A stretch of DNA of 64,000 nucleotides, from positions 186,001-250,000 of the forward strand of contig CAKZPV010000033.1 in NCBI GenBank assembly GCA_937139405.1. The letters run 5' to 3'. The position numbers and the translations under genes are program-made. The notes beneath the pieces were generated by a model, which saw only the letters and a list, made by a program, of their open reading frames with translations, had not been told where the DNA came from and searched no databases. Positions 51,965 to 62,745 of this stretch are shown here, piece after piece. Position 1 is the first letter of the stretch. Each line of letters starts with the position of its first letter. This DNA comes from an uncultured Nitrospirota bacterium. Its GTDB lineage: Bacteria > Nitrospirota > Nitrospiria > Nitrospirales > UBA8639.

Positions 51965-54900
51965 ATGTGGAAAAAAGATATTGATGTCATTAAGCGACTT
52001 CATGAGGAATTGCATTTTCAGAGACCTTTATTAGATGTCGGAGGATTAGAAAATCCTTGTATAGCCGATTACGATATTTCTGCGAAAAAAGCGCATCGAG
52101 TCTCCGTGCAATTGGATGGGCAGCCAAGAAATATTGTTGTTCCACACGTCAATCAAACTGATCGTTATGTCAATATCACTCGGCCATGGAGTTTCATTGA
52201 TTCCCATTATCGAATTCTGAATCCGGAATATGGAGATCCAGGAATTGAAGACCTGCCCAAATTTTACTCGGAAGCCTTTAATACGGTGGTTCTGGTCTCG
52301 GTGCTGGAGCATGTGATTGATCCTTTTGAATGTAGTCACGCGCTCTTTCAAATTCTTCGACCTGGAGGATATCTCTTTACTTCCGTGCCCTTCATGTTTC
52401 CCATTCATGATACTCGTGATAATTGGCGGTTCTCTCCAGAAGCTCTAAAAACTATTTACATAAAATCAGGGTTTGAACATATTGAAGGGGATTACCATGT
52501 TCAATACAGTATGAATGATGGAATTGGGAACCTTCATAACCCGAATGAATCACAGCCGGTACTAGGGTGTTTTGCCATATGTCGGAAGCCAGTCAAGCGT
52601 TCTTTTTCTATGAAGGAAATTCGCGACGAAGAACAACATACGAATGTCAATGAGTCAATCTCCGGTCAATTGGAAAAAGAGCGAGCAACGATTCCGAGGC
52701 CTGCATTGAATGATTTAGATAGGAAGTTGTCGAAGTATCTTGATTTTACAGAAGGTTTTTTTGTCGAAGCAGGGGCAAATGATGGATTTAAACAAAGTAA
52801 CACCTATTATCTCGAAAACGCATTAAGATGGAAAGGGATCTTAATAGAGGCTATTCCAGAGCTGTATGAACAGTGCAAAAAACAAAGGAAAAATTCACGC
52901 GTTTACAATTACGCATTGGTTGCACCTGAATTTTTAGAAAGCACAGCGTTAGTTCACTATGCAGATCTCATGTCGGTCGTAGATGGAGCGCTTAAAAATG
53001 AGGAATGTCAGGAAGAGCACATTCGAGCCGGCTTAGCATGTCAGAAAATTTCGCATAGTTACTCCATCGAAGTCCCTGTAAAAACATTGGAAGCAATCAT
53101 AGATGAGGTATGTCCAGGAACGATTGATCTGTTGTCTTTGGATGTGGAGGGCTATGAACTTAATGTATTAAAAGGCTTGAATTTTGAGAAATACAGGCCT
53201 CAGTTTATTCTCGTTGAAGCAAGATTCTATGATGAAGTCAATGAGTTCTTGCGTTTGTATTATGAACAAGTGGATCAGTTAAGCCACCATGATTATTTGT
53301 ATCGAGTGAAGCCCTCTTCTGAATTTTCTATAAAAAATGGCAGTGCTTTTTCTAAGAAATCTTCCATGTCTTTTCCTAATGGGGCGTCGTTTATTCCATT
53401 ATCTCATCATAAAAAGACCTGTGTATTTCTGAATACCTATTACCCAGGATTTTTAGATTCACATTTTTCTAAGACTTCCGAGTTGATCAGCTGTTCGTAT
53501 CAAATACAAAAAGACGCTCTGCAATCTGAGTGTTTTGGTGACAGTGACTTCTATTCTGAAGCTATCAAAAAGCATGGATGGGATGCGCAAGATTTTATCG
53601 TCAATTGTGAAAGGCTTCAGCAATCTTGGGCTGTGGAGCATCATGTGAATGGACAGGGATTACAAATAGCCGTCGAGCAGATCCGACAATTAACCCCCGA
53701 TGTGGTTTATTTGCAAGATCTAAATCTGGCTACTGCTGACTTTATTGCTGCCATACGCCCATTCACAAAACTTATCGTTGGACAAATTGCTTCAAAAGTG
53801 CCTCCGCAAATCGACTTGCTAGTGTTCGATATATTATTTTCGTCGTTTCCTCATTTCGTTAAAGAGTTTCGGAAAGAAGGGATTACTGCCTATTACCAAC
53901 CTCTTGCATTTGATCCTCGTGTTCTTTCGGAACAGAAATTTAACAGCAAGAAATACGAAATAACGTTTGTCGGTACCCTGTCAGCAGATCATAGTCGACG
54001 TATGGAGTTTTTAGAAGACCTCCAAGGACATGTGCCATTTGATTGTTGGGGATATCAAATCAGTCCACTCGCTAATAACTCTCGAATGCAACGACAGTAT
54101 CACGGAGAAGCCTGGGGTGGAGAGATGTTTACACTTCTTCAAGAATCTAGCATGACGTTAAACTATCATGTCGATGCGGCAGAGCAGTTTGCCAATAACA
54201 TGAGATTATTTGAGGCAACAGGGTGTGGGGCGCTGTTGATAACTGATTATAAGGATAATCTGCAAGAGCTATTTGATGTTGGTCGAGAAATCGTGGCCTA
54301 TCGATCATTAGACGAATGCGCAGACTTGATACGATTTTATGGACTTCATCAAGATGAAGCCCGCCAAATTGCCAAGGCTGGGCAAGCCCGTACCCTTCGA
54401 GACCACACTTACGATATACGGATGGCACAAACAGCAGAGATTCTTGAACGCCACTTAAATAGTAAGTTTGAAAAATCCCACTTTTCTTCCTCAGATTTAT
54501 CTCGAATCTCGTATGGATATGAGTCAATAAAGGAAACTGAAGTCACGACTTGCATGACAAATGCATGGAAAAATTCCGACATTCCTCATAAGCAAAGAAC
54601 ATTAGTCCAGACTGAACTGCATGCAATGTATTCCGGCAAACCCCCAATCGTATTCCAGGTGTTAGCTAATTGCTTGCAGCCTTATGTCAGACCTCAATCA
54701 ACAATTCTAGAAATTGGGTGTGCAAGTGGCTATTACTATGAAATACTTGAATACTTATTAGGAAAACGCTTGGTTTATACAGGAGTAGATTATTCGGAGC
54801 CACTTATTTCCATGGCCAAAAGCTACTATCCTTCTCCAACGTTTCACGTCGCGAACGGAGAAAATCTTCCTTTTCTTGATGGACAATTCCAAATCGCCAT

Positions 54901-55195
54901 ATCTTCTTGCATTCTTCTCCATGTGCCGGAATACCGCGAGCATATTCGGGAGACCGCTCGCGTGGCTCAAGACTATGTCGTGGCTCATCGGACACCTGTC
55001 TGTAAAAAAACACCAACGCAACTATTTAAAAAATATGCCTATGAAATCGAAACGGTGGAGCTACGGTTTCATGAAAAAGAATTCCTTGAAGAATTTTATG
55101 AGGCAGGCTTAACCCTTCTTCATGCAATGGAATATTCATCTTCTCCTCATGTTGATCAATATGATGTGACCTATGTATTCAGAAAAACGCAATAA
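51965..55195 (+). CDS. Multidomain protein: methyltransferase, FkbM methyltransferase, glycosyltransferase, methyltransferase
   Basis: 1076 aa with four catalytic-type domains. Residues 1-215 are a class I SAM-methyltransferase-like region (LLDVGGLENP, VVLVSVLEHVIDPFE). About 235-430 is an FkbM-type methyltransferase (FFVEAGANDGF, LLSLDVEGYELNVLKGL). About 490-840 is a CgeB/DUF3880-like glycosyltransferase (ITFVGTLSADHSRRMEFLE, FEATGCGALLITDY). About 890-1060 is a second class I methyltransferase (ILEIGCASGYYYEIL, FHVANGENLPFLDGQF). There are no membrane segments or signal peptide, so it is cytoplasmic. It probably builds and O-methylates a glycan or protein-linked sugar chain; acceptor unknown. 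It overlaps the next gene by 23 bp. Confidence 0.85.
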   Translation: MWKKDIDVIKRLHEELHFQRPLLDVGGLENPCIADYDISAKKAHRVSVQLDGQPRNIVVPHVNQTDRYVNITRPWSFIDSHYRILNPEYGDPGIEDLPKFYSEAFNTVVLVSVLEHVIDPFECSHALFQILRPGGYLFTSVPFMFPIHDTRDNWRFSPEALKTIYIKSGFEHIEGDYHVQYSMNDGIGNLHNPNESQPVLGCFAICRKPVKRSFSMKEIRDEEQHTNVNESISGQLEKERATIPRPALNDLDRKLSKYLDFTEGFFVEAGANDGFKQSNTYYLENALRWKGILIEAIPELYEQCKKQRKNSRVYNYALVAPEFLESTALVHYADLMSVVDGALKNEECQEEHIRAGLACQKISHSYSIEVPVKTLEAIIDEVCPGTIDLLSLDVEGYELNVLKGLNFEKYRPQFILVEARFYDEVNEFLRLYYEQVDQLSHHDYLYRVKPSSEFSIKNGSAFSKKSSMSFPNGASFIPLSHHKKTCVFLNTYYPGFLDSHFSKTSELISCSYQIQKDALQSECFGDSDFYSEAIKKHGWDAQDFIVNCERLQQSWAVEHHVNGQGLQIAVEQIRQLTPDVVYLQDLNLATADFIAAIRPFTKLIVGQIASKVPPQIDLLVFDILFSSFPHFVKEFRKEGITAYYQPLAFDPRVLSEQKFNSKKYEITFVGTLSADHSRRMEFLEDLQGHVPFDCWGYQISPLANNSRMQRQYHGEAWGGEMFTLLQESSMTLNYHVDAAEQFANNMRLFEATGCGALLITDYKDNLQELFDVGREIVAYRSLDECADLIRFYGLHQDEARQIAKAGQARTLRDHTYDIRMAQTAEILERHLNSKFEKSHFSSSDLSRISYGYESIKETEVTTCMTNAWKNSDIPHKQRTLVQTELHAMYSGKPPIVFQVLANCLQPYVRPQSTILEIGCASGYYYEILEYLLGKRLVYTGVDYSEPLISMAKSYYPSPTFHVANGENLPFLDGQFQIAISSCILLHVPEYREHIRETARVAQDYVVAHRTPVCKKTPTQLFKKYAYEIETVELRFHEKEFLEEFYEAGLTLLHAMEYSSSPHVDQYDVTYVFRKTQ

Positions 55196-56225
55196 GCAAT
55201 TTAGCGAATTCTCCTCGAAGCGAGTGCTCATTACCGGAGGACTTGGGTTTATTGGATCAAACCTTGCTATTTCTCTCGTAGAGCTTGGAGCCCATGTGAT
55301 GATTGTTGATAGCTTAATTCCTGAATATGGAGGGAATCTTTGGAATATTCATGAAATACGGGAACAGGTTCAAGTAAATATTTCAGATGTGCGAGATGAG
55401 TATTCTCTGAAGCATTTGGTGAAGGGTCAGGATTATGTGTTTAATTTGGCCGGACAAACCAGTCATGTCGATTCTATGAAAAATCCTTACCAGGATTTAG
55501 AAATTAACGCTCGAGCTCAACTGTGTATTTTGGAGGCCTGTCGACAGGCTAATCCCGATACAAAAATTGTGTTTGCGAGTACACGTCAAATGTATGGAAA
55601 GCCTGAATATCTTCCTGTAGACGAACGACATGTCCTTTGCCCAGTTGATGTAAACGGCATTAATAAAATGGCTGGAGAATGGTATCACCTCGTCTATGAT
55701 TCCGTTTACAAGGTCCGAGCTGTTGTTTTGCGATTGACGAATACGTATGGGCCAAGAATGCGTGTGAAAGATGCAAGACAAACATTTTTGGGAGTATGGG
55801 TCAGGAATATTATTCAGGGTAAACCCATTCAAGTGTTTGGGGATGGGAAACAAATTCGAGATTTCAATTATGTCGATGATGTGGTTCACGCATTGTTACT
55901 CGCGGCTCTTTCAGAAAAAGCGAATGGAGAAATCTTTAATTTAGGGGCGGAGGATCCTATTTCGCTATCTGATACGGCTGACTTGCTTCTTTCCATACAT
56001 GGGAGTGGAGCAAAAGAGTTCGTCCAATTTCCTAGTGATCGGAAAACTATTGATATTGGTGATTATTATGGTGATTATCGGAAAATTCGTGCTCGACTCG
56101 GATGGAAGCCAACGACGTCGTTAGATGAAGGTCTGCGGAAGACACTTCCCTATTATCAGGAATTTGCTCAATCCTATTGGGATGTAGAAGAGGCCAATGC
56201 CAGCTATTCCCTTTGCCAATCCTAA
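55173..56225 (+). CDS. NAD-dependent epimerase/dehydratase (SDR) with altered active site
   Basis: 350 aa extended SDR. NAD-binding [22 protein letters not shown], the serine/threonine position ASTRQMYG (S136/T137) and [16 protein letters not shown] are typical of sugar-nucleotide epimerases. The usual YxxxK catalytic pair reads N161-G-I-N-K165: Lys is kept but Tyr is replaced by Asn. The enzyme may therefore use another base or have changed its reaction. It overlaps both neighbours (23 and 29 bp), so it is translated with the glycosyltransferase and aminotransferase. The substrate is probably the product of gmd or a related sugar nucleotide. Confidence 0.88.
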   Translation: MYSEKRNKQFSEFSSKRVLITGGLGFIGSNLAISLVELGAHVMIVDSLIPEYGGNLWNIHEIREQVQVNISDVRDEYSLKHLVKGQDYVFNLAGQTSHVDSMKNPYQDLEINARAQLCILEACRQANPDTKIVFASTRQMYGKPEYLPVDERHVLCPVDVNGINKMAGEWYHLVYDSVYKVRAVVLRLTNTYGPRMRVKDARQTFLGVWVRNIIQGKPIQVFGDGKQIRDFNYVDDVVHALLLAALSEKANGEIFNLGAEDPISLSDTADLLLSIHGSGAKEFVQFPSDRKTIDIGDYYGDYRKIRARLGWKPTTSLDEGLRKTLPYYQEFAQSYWDVEEANASYSLCQS

Positions 56226-57312
56226 GGCCCAATATCTTTCCCGAAAGAGGGAGATTGATGCCGCGATAGTTCGAACGCTTGAGAGCGGCAGGTATATCCT
56301 CGGAACAGAGGTGGAAAGTTTTGAAAATGAATTTTCTACTTTTCTGGGGGTCCGTTGTTGCATAGGTGTCGGCAATGGGACCGATGCCCTTGCTCTTGCC
56401 CTGAAAGGTGTCGGTATTACACCAGGTCATGAGGTGATTACGGTGGCGAATTCTGCTGTGGCAACGGTCGCGGCCATCGAACAAATTGGGGCTATTCCAG
56501 TATTTGCAGATATTGATGAACAGACACGATGTCTTGATCCGCAGGAGATCGAAAGGCTTATGACTTCTCGGACGAAGGCCATTGTTCCTGTACATCTTTT
56601 TGGGCAACCGGCACCAATGGAAGAGATTACTCGAATATCTAGGAACCTGGGCTTGAAGATTGTTGAGGATTGTGCTCAGGCGCATGGCGCAGAAATACAG
56701 GGGAAGAGGGTAGGGTCATTTGGTGATGCCGCCGCCTTTAGTTTCTATCCAACAAAAAATCTTGGTGCGCTTGGTGATGGTGGTGCCGTCGTTACAAATA
56801 TAATTGAAGTGGCTGAAGCTGTGAAGCGACTTCGCGAATATGGTTGGACCGAACGCTATGTCAGTAGCCGACCTGGAGTCAATTCTCGTTTAGATGAAAT
56901 TCAGGCTGCCATTCTTCGAGTCAAACTTCCTTTTATTGACGCAGACAATGCTCGTAGGCGGGATATTGCACAACGATATGAAGGCGCGATGCGCGCGCCA
57001 AAAATAACTGCTCCACCAAGAATTCCAGGTACAGTTTCAGTCATGCATTTGTTTGTCGCAAAGAGCGAGAACCGAAAAGATTTAAGTGCGTATTTAGAAA
57101 AGCAAGGGATTGGGACGGCTGTTCATTATCCTATGCCCATTCATCAGCAACCTGCCTATGTGAATCGATTTCGAGGGCGAGACCGGTTGCCCTGTACGGA
57201 ATCGTTGGCTGAAAAGATTTTGAGTTTACCAATGTATCCTGAATTGACCGAAATCCAGGTGAATAGCATTTGTGCCGCGTTGAAGAATTGGTGTGAGGAG
57301 GGGAGAGATTGA
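56197..57312 (+). CDS. DegT/DnrJ/EryC1/StrS-family sugar aminotransferase
   Basis: 371 aa PLP enzyme that transfers an amino group to a keto sugar nucleotide. The PLP lysine is K187 ([15 protein letters not shown]), the Asp of [10 protein letters not shown] binds the pyridine ring, and [13 protein letters not shown] is the phosphate loop region. The start pattern [18 protein letters not shown]...[14 protein letters not shown] resembles QdtB/FdtB/WbpE-type C-3 aminotransferases more than the PerA type, so a 3-amino sugar is a reasonable guess. It overlaps the SDR gene by 29 bp and the giant glycosyltransferase gene by a TGATG junction. Confidence 0.9.
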   Translation: MPAIPFANPKAQYLSRKREIDAAIVRTLESGRYILGTEVESFENEFSTFLGVRCCIGVGNGTDALALALKGVGITPGHEVITVANSAVATVAAIEQIGAIPVFADIDEQTRCLDPQEIERLMTSRTKAIVPVHLFGQPAPMEEITRISRNLGLKIVEDCAQAHGAEIQGKRVGSFGDAAAFSFYPTKNLGALGDGGAVVTNIIEVAEAVKRLREYGWTERYVSSRPGVNSRLDEIQAAILRVKLPFIDADNARRRDIAQRYEGAMRAPKITAPPRIPGTVSVMHLFVAKSENRKDLSAYLEKQGIGTAVHYPMPIHQQPAYVNRFRGRDRLPCTESLAEKILSLPMYPELTEIQVNSICAALKNWCEEGRD

Positions 57313-60300
57313 TGAAGCGATTCTATTGCACGTACTTCGACAAAAATTATCTCGTAAGAGCTCTCGCCCTTATTAACTCTCTCCAGCAGCATGAAAAGAG
57401 TGATTTCGTGCTTTTCGCTGTGTGCATGGATGAACTCAGCCGAGCGTTTTTAGAAAAACTCGCCTTAGAAAATGTCGTGCCCATTCCGATTCACCAGATT
57501 GAATGTGGGGACAAGGCTTTAATTTCAACAAAAGAAACACGATCTTTAGTTGAATATTACTGGACGGCTACCCCTTCGATTATTTTGTATTTCATTGAGC
57601 ATTATCCTGAGATTGAGATACTGACCTATTTGGATTCAGATCTTTTTTTCTTTTCCAGTCCGGATCCGGTCTTTCAAGAATTAGGACAGCAATCAATTCT
57701 TCTGCATGAACATCGTTTTTCTTCTTCTTTGATGCATCTTGCGGAGCACAATGGAAAGTATAACGTGGGGTTGCTGTGCTTCCGGAATGATACCCATGGT
57801 ATCCATGCGCTCAGATGGTGGAGAGAACGGTGTTTGGAATGGTGTTTTACACGTTATGAGGATGGAAAATTGGGCGACCAAATGTACCTCAATGATTGGA
57901 AGGAACGGTTTCAGAAGGTTGTGGAATTGCAACATATTGGCGGAGGATTAGGGCCCTGGAATCAAGAGCAATATGTCTTTCAAAAAAATATCTTCGGCAA
58001 GACTCTAGTTAATGAGCTCCCAGTCATTTTCTATCACTTTCATGCTTTACGGTTCGTCAATCCTGAAATTATCATACCGGTCGATCATCTTCATTATCCA
58101 ATGAATCTCTTGGTTCTTGAACATTGTTATGTGCCATATATTTTGGCACTTTCAAACAGCCTGCAAGTTCTCAAGACCGTGATGCCAAGCTTCGATTGTG
58201 GCCTACGAAGTGAAGAGACAATTTCTGTCAACCACATAATTTTTGGGAAGGCATGCTTGGCTGATGCTCTGAAAGCACAAGCAATCCCTCAAACTCCCAT
58301 ACGCATGCATCCTGATTGGGACTGTTATTGTCCAGAACAGATAAAGGGTAAGAGCGAAAGCGTCAATGGCCACATGTCGGAAAGGATTTGTAATCAGAAT
58401 ATTAATAGCGAACATGCTTCGGATCAAAAAATGCCATCAAAGAATCACCAAATTGTCATACATAATCAGTATCAACTCTTTTCTCTTCTTCAACAGGATC
58501 CTCTTGTTAATCGGGTACAGGCTTTATACGTGATCGGTGCGCATTTGTTTCAGGAACATGAGATGCTGCTAGGCATGTTGCCCGATCTTCAACATATCTA
58601 TCTTTTTGAGCCGATTCCTGATTGTTACAGCTATCTGAAGAAATTTGAGACCCAAGATTCACGAATCAAGGTATTTCCCTATGCTCTCTCTCAAGAGAAT
58701 GGAACTGCAGAATTTTTTCTGACGGATAATCAGGGCGAATCGAGTTCACTGTTACCCATGGAAAAACATCTTGAGATTTTTCCGCAAGTCCATCATGTAC
58801 AAACGGTTAGGGTAGAAACTCGAAGATTAGAAAGTGTGATTCAAGAATTTCATTTGGTGAAACCGGATATGCTGTTTCTTGACGTACAAGGTGCCGAATA
58901 TCAAATTCTCTCTTCCATATCTGAATGTCTTCTCTCACAAATTCATCTCATATATGCGGAAGCCAGTTTAGAAGAGCTTTATCGAGGGTCAAAAACGTTA
59001 CAAGATATGAGAGAGTTGCTTAGCCCTTATTTTGATTTTTCCGGTTATGCTCCTATGTCAGAACAAACTCCAACACATGGGAACGCGTTGTTTGCAAATA
59101 AGGGAAAACCAATCACGAGTGAAGGGGCAACATCAATGATTTCAAATAAGAGAGAGCCTCTGATCTCAGTTATTGTCTCAACCTATAATTCACTAGAATT
59201 TATCCGTGAATGTTTAGAAGACCTTGAACGTCAGACTCTTATCGGACAAATGGAAATTATTGTCGTGGATGCCGCTTCTCCTCAACACGAAAGATCGGTC
59301 ATTGAAGAATTTCAAGAACGCTTTGGCAATATTGTGTATATACGGACTTCTAAAAGAATTACGGTCTATGCTGCTTGGAATTTAGCCATTCGTGCATCAG
59401 AAGGGAAATACATTACCCCCTTCAGTACGAATGACCGTTTGAGGAAAGATGCCTATGAAATCCTTGTCAGGGCTTTAGAGAATAATCAGAATATTCCGCT
59501 TGTCTATGGAGATACCTACGTGACTCAAGTGCCACATGAAACCTTTGAAAGTCATACGCGTTGCGATGAATGGAGATGGCCTGAATACAGCTTTGAAGAT
59601 CTTCTTTATAATTGTCGAGTCGGGCCACATCCTATGTGGCGAAGAACCATTCATGAAACAATTGGCTATTTTGATGAAGAATATAAGGCACTTGGGGATC
59701 AAGATTTGTGGTTGCGCATAGCAGAAAAACATCCTTTGTTACATGTGCCGGAGTTTACAGGCCTTTATTGGAACTCTCCTCTTGGATTGTCATGCCAATC
59801 TGATATTGCTGATCCTGAACATTTAAAAATTCGCAAGATGTATATTGCCCGCTTTCAGGAGAGAGCAACTCCTAGTCGGATGAGAAATGCTATTGATAAT
59901 TCGCAAAGAACAATAAAGTCTAGTCTAGCTTCGGAAAATGCTCTGGTCATGCACCAAAAATCGAAGCCTAGCTCTACTATTCATGATTCGGAAAATTCGC
60001 AGAAGCGAATTACCCTCATTCCAAATGATGAAATTTGTGGTTACATCAGGTTGTACCAACCCTTACTTGCGGGAAACCATCTCTGGCAAAGCAATGAGGA
60101 AACTAATCAGAAAATTTTTCCGCCACCAGGTCATCAGATTTCCTTGCCCATGGGTTCACGTGAGGTTTGGGTTACGCAACGTAACAGTGTGTTGACTGAG
60201 CAACAAATTAAAGAAGCTCAAAGCCAAGGTACCCGTATCATCCATGATTGTGATGATCTGTTATGGAAAATCGATGACAATAATTATAATTCGAAATTTC

Positions 60301-62714
60301 TGAAGCCCGGTGAAATTGACAGAATGTTTCGATTAATGAAGCTGGCTGATTGTGTCACGGTATCAACAGAAGTCCTTCGAGAAAAACTTGAAGGATGGGA
60401 CATCCAAGCTGTTGTGTTGCCGAATTGTCTTTATACCGAGGATTGGAAAGGTCTAGAGGGTAAACGACGTATGGGATCTCGCCCTCGAGTAGGGTGGGCA
60501 GGGCAGGCGGATGTTCATCTGGATGACCTATTTCTTATAGGCAAGCTGGTTGAAGTGATGGGGGATGAAGTGGAATGGGTCTTTTTTGGTTCTACTCCTG
60601 AACATATTCAAACGTTAGCTCCACAATGTGAAGTTTATCCTATGGTAACAATTCACGATTTCCCCAAACAATTAGCGCAGCTTAATCTGGATTTGGCACT
60701 CGCCCCTCTTTTCCCGAGCGCATTTAATGAAGGAAAGAGTGATTTGCGTATTTTGCAATATGGGATGCTTGGATATCCTGTGATTGCCACAGATATTCAA
60801 CCCTACAAGGATACACCTGTGACACGGGTATCCCACGATCATCATGTTTGGGTTGAGACGATACGAGAACGGCTAGCTGATATGGATAGTCTGGAAAGAG
60901 AAGGCGATCAACTACGAGAGTGGGTTCTTGCTAATCGTATGCAGGGTCAGGTGATGAGTCAGTATCAGTTAGCCTGGCTAGGTTCATCAGGCAGAGACTC
61001 TAATGAGCCTAGCCAAACCACACATTCTTCTATTTTGAAAAGTGATTTGCCGACATCTGAGACAAAGGAGCATTTTCTCTGTTCAATTGTTATACCTGTC
61101 ATGAATAAACTTGAATTGACGCGACAATGTTTAACGAGCTTGGCGGAGGTAACAAAGGGTTGTTCTTACGAAGTGATTGTGGTTGATAACGCCTCAACTG
61201 ATGGTACAGTGAAATTTTTATCTTCGTTACATGGCGATATTTCCATAATTAGTAATACGGAAAATCTTGGATTTGCGAAAGGCTGCAATCAAGGTGCTCG
61301 GGCGGCCACGGGGCAATATGTGGTGTTTTTAAATAATGACACGATCCCGTTGTCAGGGTGGTTGGAAGAGTTGGTCACGGAGGTCGAAACGCATCAAGAC
61401 GTCGCCGTGGTTGGGAGTAAGTTATTATACCCAGATGATAAAGTTCAGCATGCTGGGGTTGTTCTGTCTCGGAGTGAACAAATTCCATATCATATATTTC
61501 AGAATGTGTCACAGGATTTACTCGCGGTGAACCAGCGGCGAGAATTTCAGGCTGTGACTGCGGCCTGCATGTTGGTGAGAAAGGAGACCTTTGAAGACGT
61601 AGGAGGATTTGATGAAGGCTATGTGAATGGTTTTGAGGATGTCGACTTGTGTTTGAAAATTCGTCAAATGGGTAAGAGAATTATTTATCAGCCGAAGAGT
61701 TGCCTGTACCATTTAGAAAGTCAAACACCAGGAAGAAAAAAATATGATAAGGCCAACGCACGACGTTTAGCCGCTCGCTGGGAGCATCAATGGTTGGGGG
61801 ATGAGGATCTGGTGGCGTATCAAAACGGTTACATCATTCAACAACATGTTTCGGAAGACAACTTACGTAGTCAATTAGTTCCAATACAAAATATAGCCAA
61901 TCATACTACTTGGCAGCGAGTGATAGACCTTCAGCAACAATTGTTTGGTCGGGAACACCAATCACTAGCTAAAATGGATGATCAGCAAAGAATTCGTGGT
62001 CTACTGGACAAGGTAGAAGAGTGGCCTTTGGACATTGGAATTCTTGCCTGGGTTGGCAGAGTCTGTGAGACCTTGGGGTGTGAACCTGAAGCCATGAAAT
62101 TTTGGGAGAAATTGCTCGAATTTGGAGATTTTTTGGATGCCAGGTTAGGCTTGGCGCGTGGAACGTTAAAGAATGGAGAGTTTGCCGAAACCCAAAAACA
62201 TCTTGATGTATTATTTAAAGTTTTTTCTCCAAGAGGAGAAACATGGACCTTGCAAGGAATTCTTTCTATGCAGCGGCACAACTATTCCGAAGCCAAACAA
62301 GCATTTGAGCAGTCGTTGATTATTGACGAGGAGAATATTAAAGCTCGTATGGGTCTAGGAATGGCGTGTATGGGACTTGGACAGCATGCAGAAGCCTGGA
62401 GCATTTTCGAGCAAGTGTTGTCTATCAATCCGGATCATGTTGAGGCCATACGGTGTTTGATTCAAGCTGGGACGGCTTTACAACGATGGGACGTTTTAGC
62501 AGGTGATTTGACCCGGTTTGTTGAACGAAATCCAACGGATTGTGATATCCGATTTGCCTTGGCTGGAGTCCAATTCAGAGCGGGCGCTTCTGAAAAGTCT
62601 AAGGAACACCTCACTTGGCTACGCCTTGTTCAGCCAAACTATGAAGGATTGGAAGATTTAGAAAGGTTGTTGGCAACTTCTCAGTCCCGCAGCAATTTGG
62701 TTCCCGTACGTTAG
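57312..62714 (+). CDS. Giant multidomain glycosyltransferase (GT, FkbM, GT2, GT4-like, GT2, TPR)
   Basis: 1800 aa from ATG 57312; a TTG at 57309 is possible. Domains in order: an N-terminal nucleotide-diphospho-sugar transferase-like domain with DxD motif (YLDSDLFFF), residues 1-270; FkbM methyltransferase, about 378-585 (MLFLDVQGAEYQILSS); GT2, about 616-830 (ISVIVSTYNSLEFI); a GT4-like domain, about 897-1228 (IIHDCDDLLW, PRVGWAGQADVH); a second GT2, about 1257-1500 (SIVIPVMNKLELTRQCL, NNDTIPLSGW); and TPR repeats, about 1563-1795. Several sugar transfers and a methylation could thus be carried out by one polypeptide, with TPRs docking the acceptor. Flagellin is the likely acceptor by context. 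No export signal. Confidence 0.88.
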   Translation: MKRFYCTYFDKNYLVRALALINSLQQHEKSDFVLFAVCMDELSRAFLEKLALENVVPIPIHQIECGDKALISTKETRSLVEYYWTATPSIILYFIEHYPEIEILTYLDSDLFFFSSPDPVFQELGQQSILLHEHRFSSSLMHLAEHNGKYNVGLLCFRNDTHGIHALRWWRERCLEWCFTRYEDGKLGDQMYLNDWKERFQKVVELQHIGGGLGPWNQEQYVFQKNIFGKTLVNELPVIFYHFHALRFVNPEIIIPVDHLHYPMNLLVLEHCYVPYILALSNSLQVLKTVMPSFDCGLRSEETISVNHIIFGKACLADALKAQAIPQTPIRMHPDWDCYCPEQIKGKSESVNGHMSERICNQNINSEHASDQKMPSKNHQIVIHNQYQLFSLLQQDPLVNRVQALYVIGAHLFQEHEMLLGMLPDLQHIYLFEPIPDCYSYLKKFETQDSRIKVFPYALSQENGTAEFFLTDNQGESSSLLPMEKHLEIFPQVHHVQTVRVETRRLESVIQEFHLVKPDMLFLDVQGAEYQILSSISECLLSQIHLIYAEASLEELYRGSKTLQDMRELLSPYFDFSGYAPMSEQTPTHGNALFANKGKPITSEGATSMISNKREPLISVIVSTYNSLEFIRECLEDLERQTLIGQMEIIVVDAASPQHERSVIEEFQERFGNIVYIRTSKRITVYAAWNLAIRASEGKYITPFSTNDRLRKDAYEILVRALENNQNIPLVYGDTYVTQVPHETFESHTRCDEWRWPEYSFEDLLYNCRVGPHPMWRRTIHETIGYFDEEYKALGDQDLWLRIAEKHPLLHVPEFTGLYWNSPLGLSCQSDIADPEHLKIRKMYIARFQERATPSRMRNAIDNSQRTIKSSLASENALVMHQKSKPSSTIHDSENSQKRITLIPNDEICGYIRLYQPLLAGNHLWQSNEETNQKIFPPPGHQISLPMGSREVWVTQRNSVLTEQQIKEAQSQGTRIIHDCDDLLWKIDDNNYNSKFLKPGEIDRMFRLMKLADCVTVSTEVLREKLEGWDIQAVVLPNCLYTEDWKGLEGKRRMGSRPRVGWAGQADVHLDDLFLIGKLVEVMGDEVEWVFFGSTPEHIQTLAPQCEVYPMVTIHDFPKQLAQLNLDLALAPLFPSAFNEGKSDLRILQYGMLGYPVIATDIQPYKDTPVTRVSHDHHVWVETIRERLADMDSLEREGDQLREWVLANRMQGQVMSQYQLAWLGSSGRDSNEPSQTTHSSILKSDLPTSETKEHFLCSIVIPVMNKLELTRQCLTSLAEVTKGCSYEVIVVDNASTDGTVKFLSSLHGDISIISNTENLGFAKGCNQGARAATGQYVVFLNNDTIPLSGWLEELVTEVETHQDVAVVGSKLLYPDDKVQHAGVVLSRSEQIPYHIFQNVSQDLLAVNQRREFQAVTAACMLVRKETFEDVGGFDEGYVNGFEDVDLCLKIRQMGKRIIYQPKSCLYHLESQTPGRKKYDKANARRLAARWEHQWLGDEDLVAYQNGYIIQQHVSEDNLRSQLVPIQNIANHTTWQRVIDLQQQLFGREHQSLAKMDDQQRIRGLLDKVEEWPLDIGILAWVGRVCETLGCEPEAMKFWEKLLEFGDFLDARLGLARGTLKNGEFAETQKHLDVLFKVFSPRGETWTLQGILSMQRHNYSEAKQAFEQSLIIDEENIKARMGLGMACMGLGQHAEAWSIFEQVLSINPDHVEAIRCLIQAGTALQRWDVLAGDLTRFVERNPTDCDIRFALAGVQFRAGASEKSKEHLTWLRLVQPNYEGLEDLERLLATSQSRSNLVPVR

Positions 62715-62745
62715 GAAGGAAATTGTTGCCGAGTCAAACCAGTCG

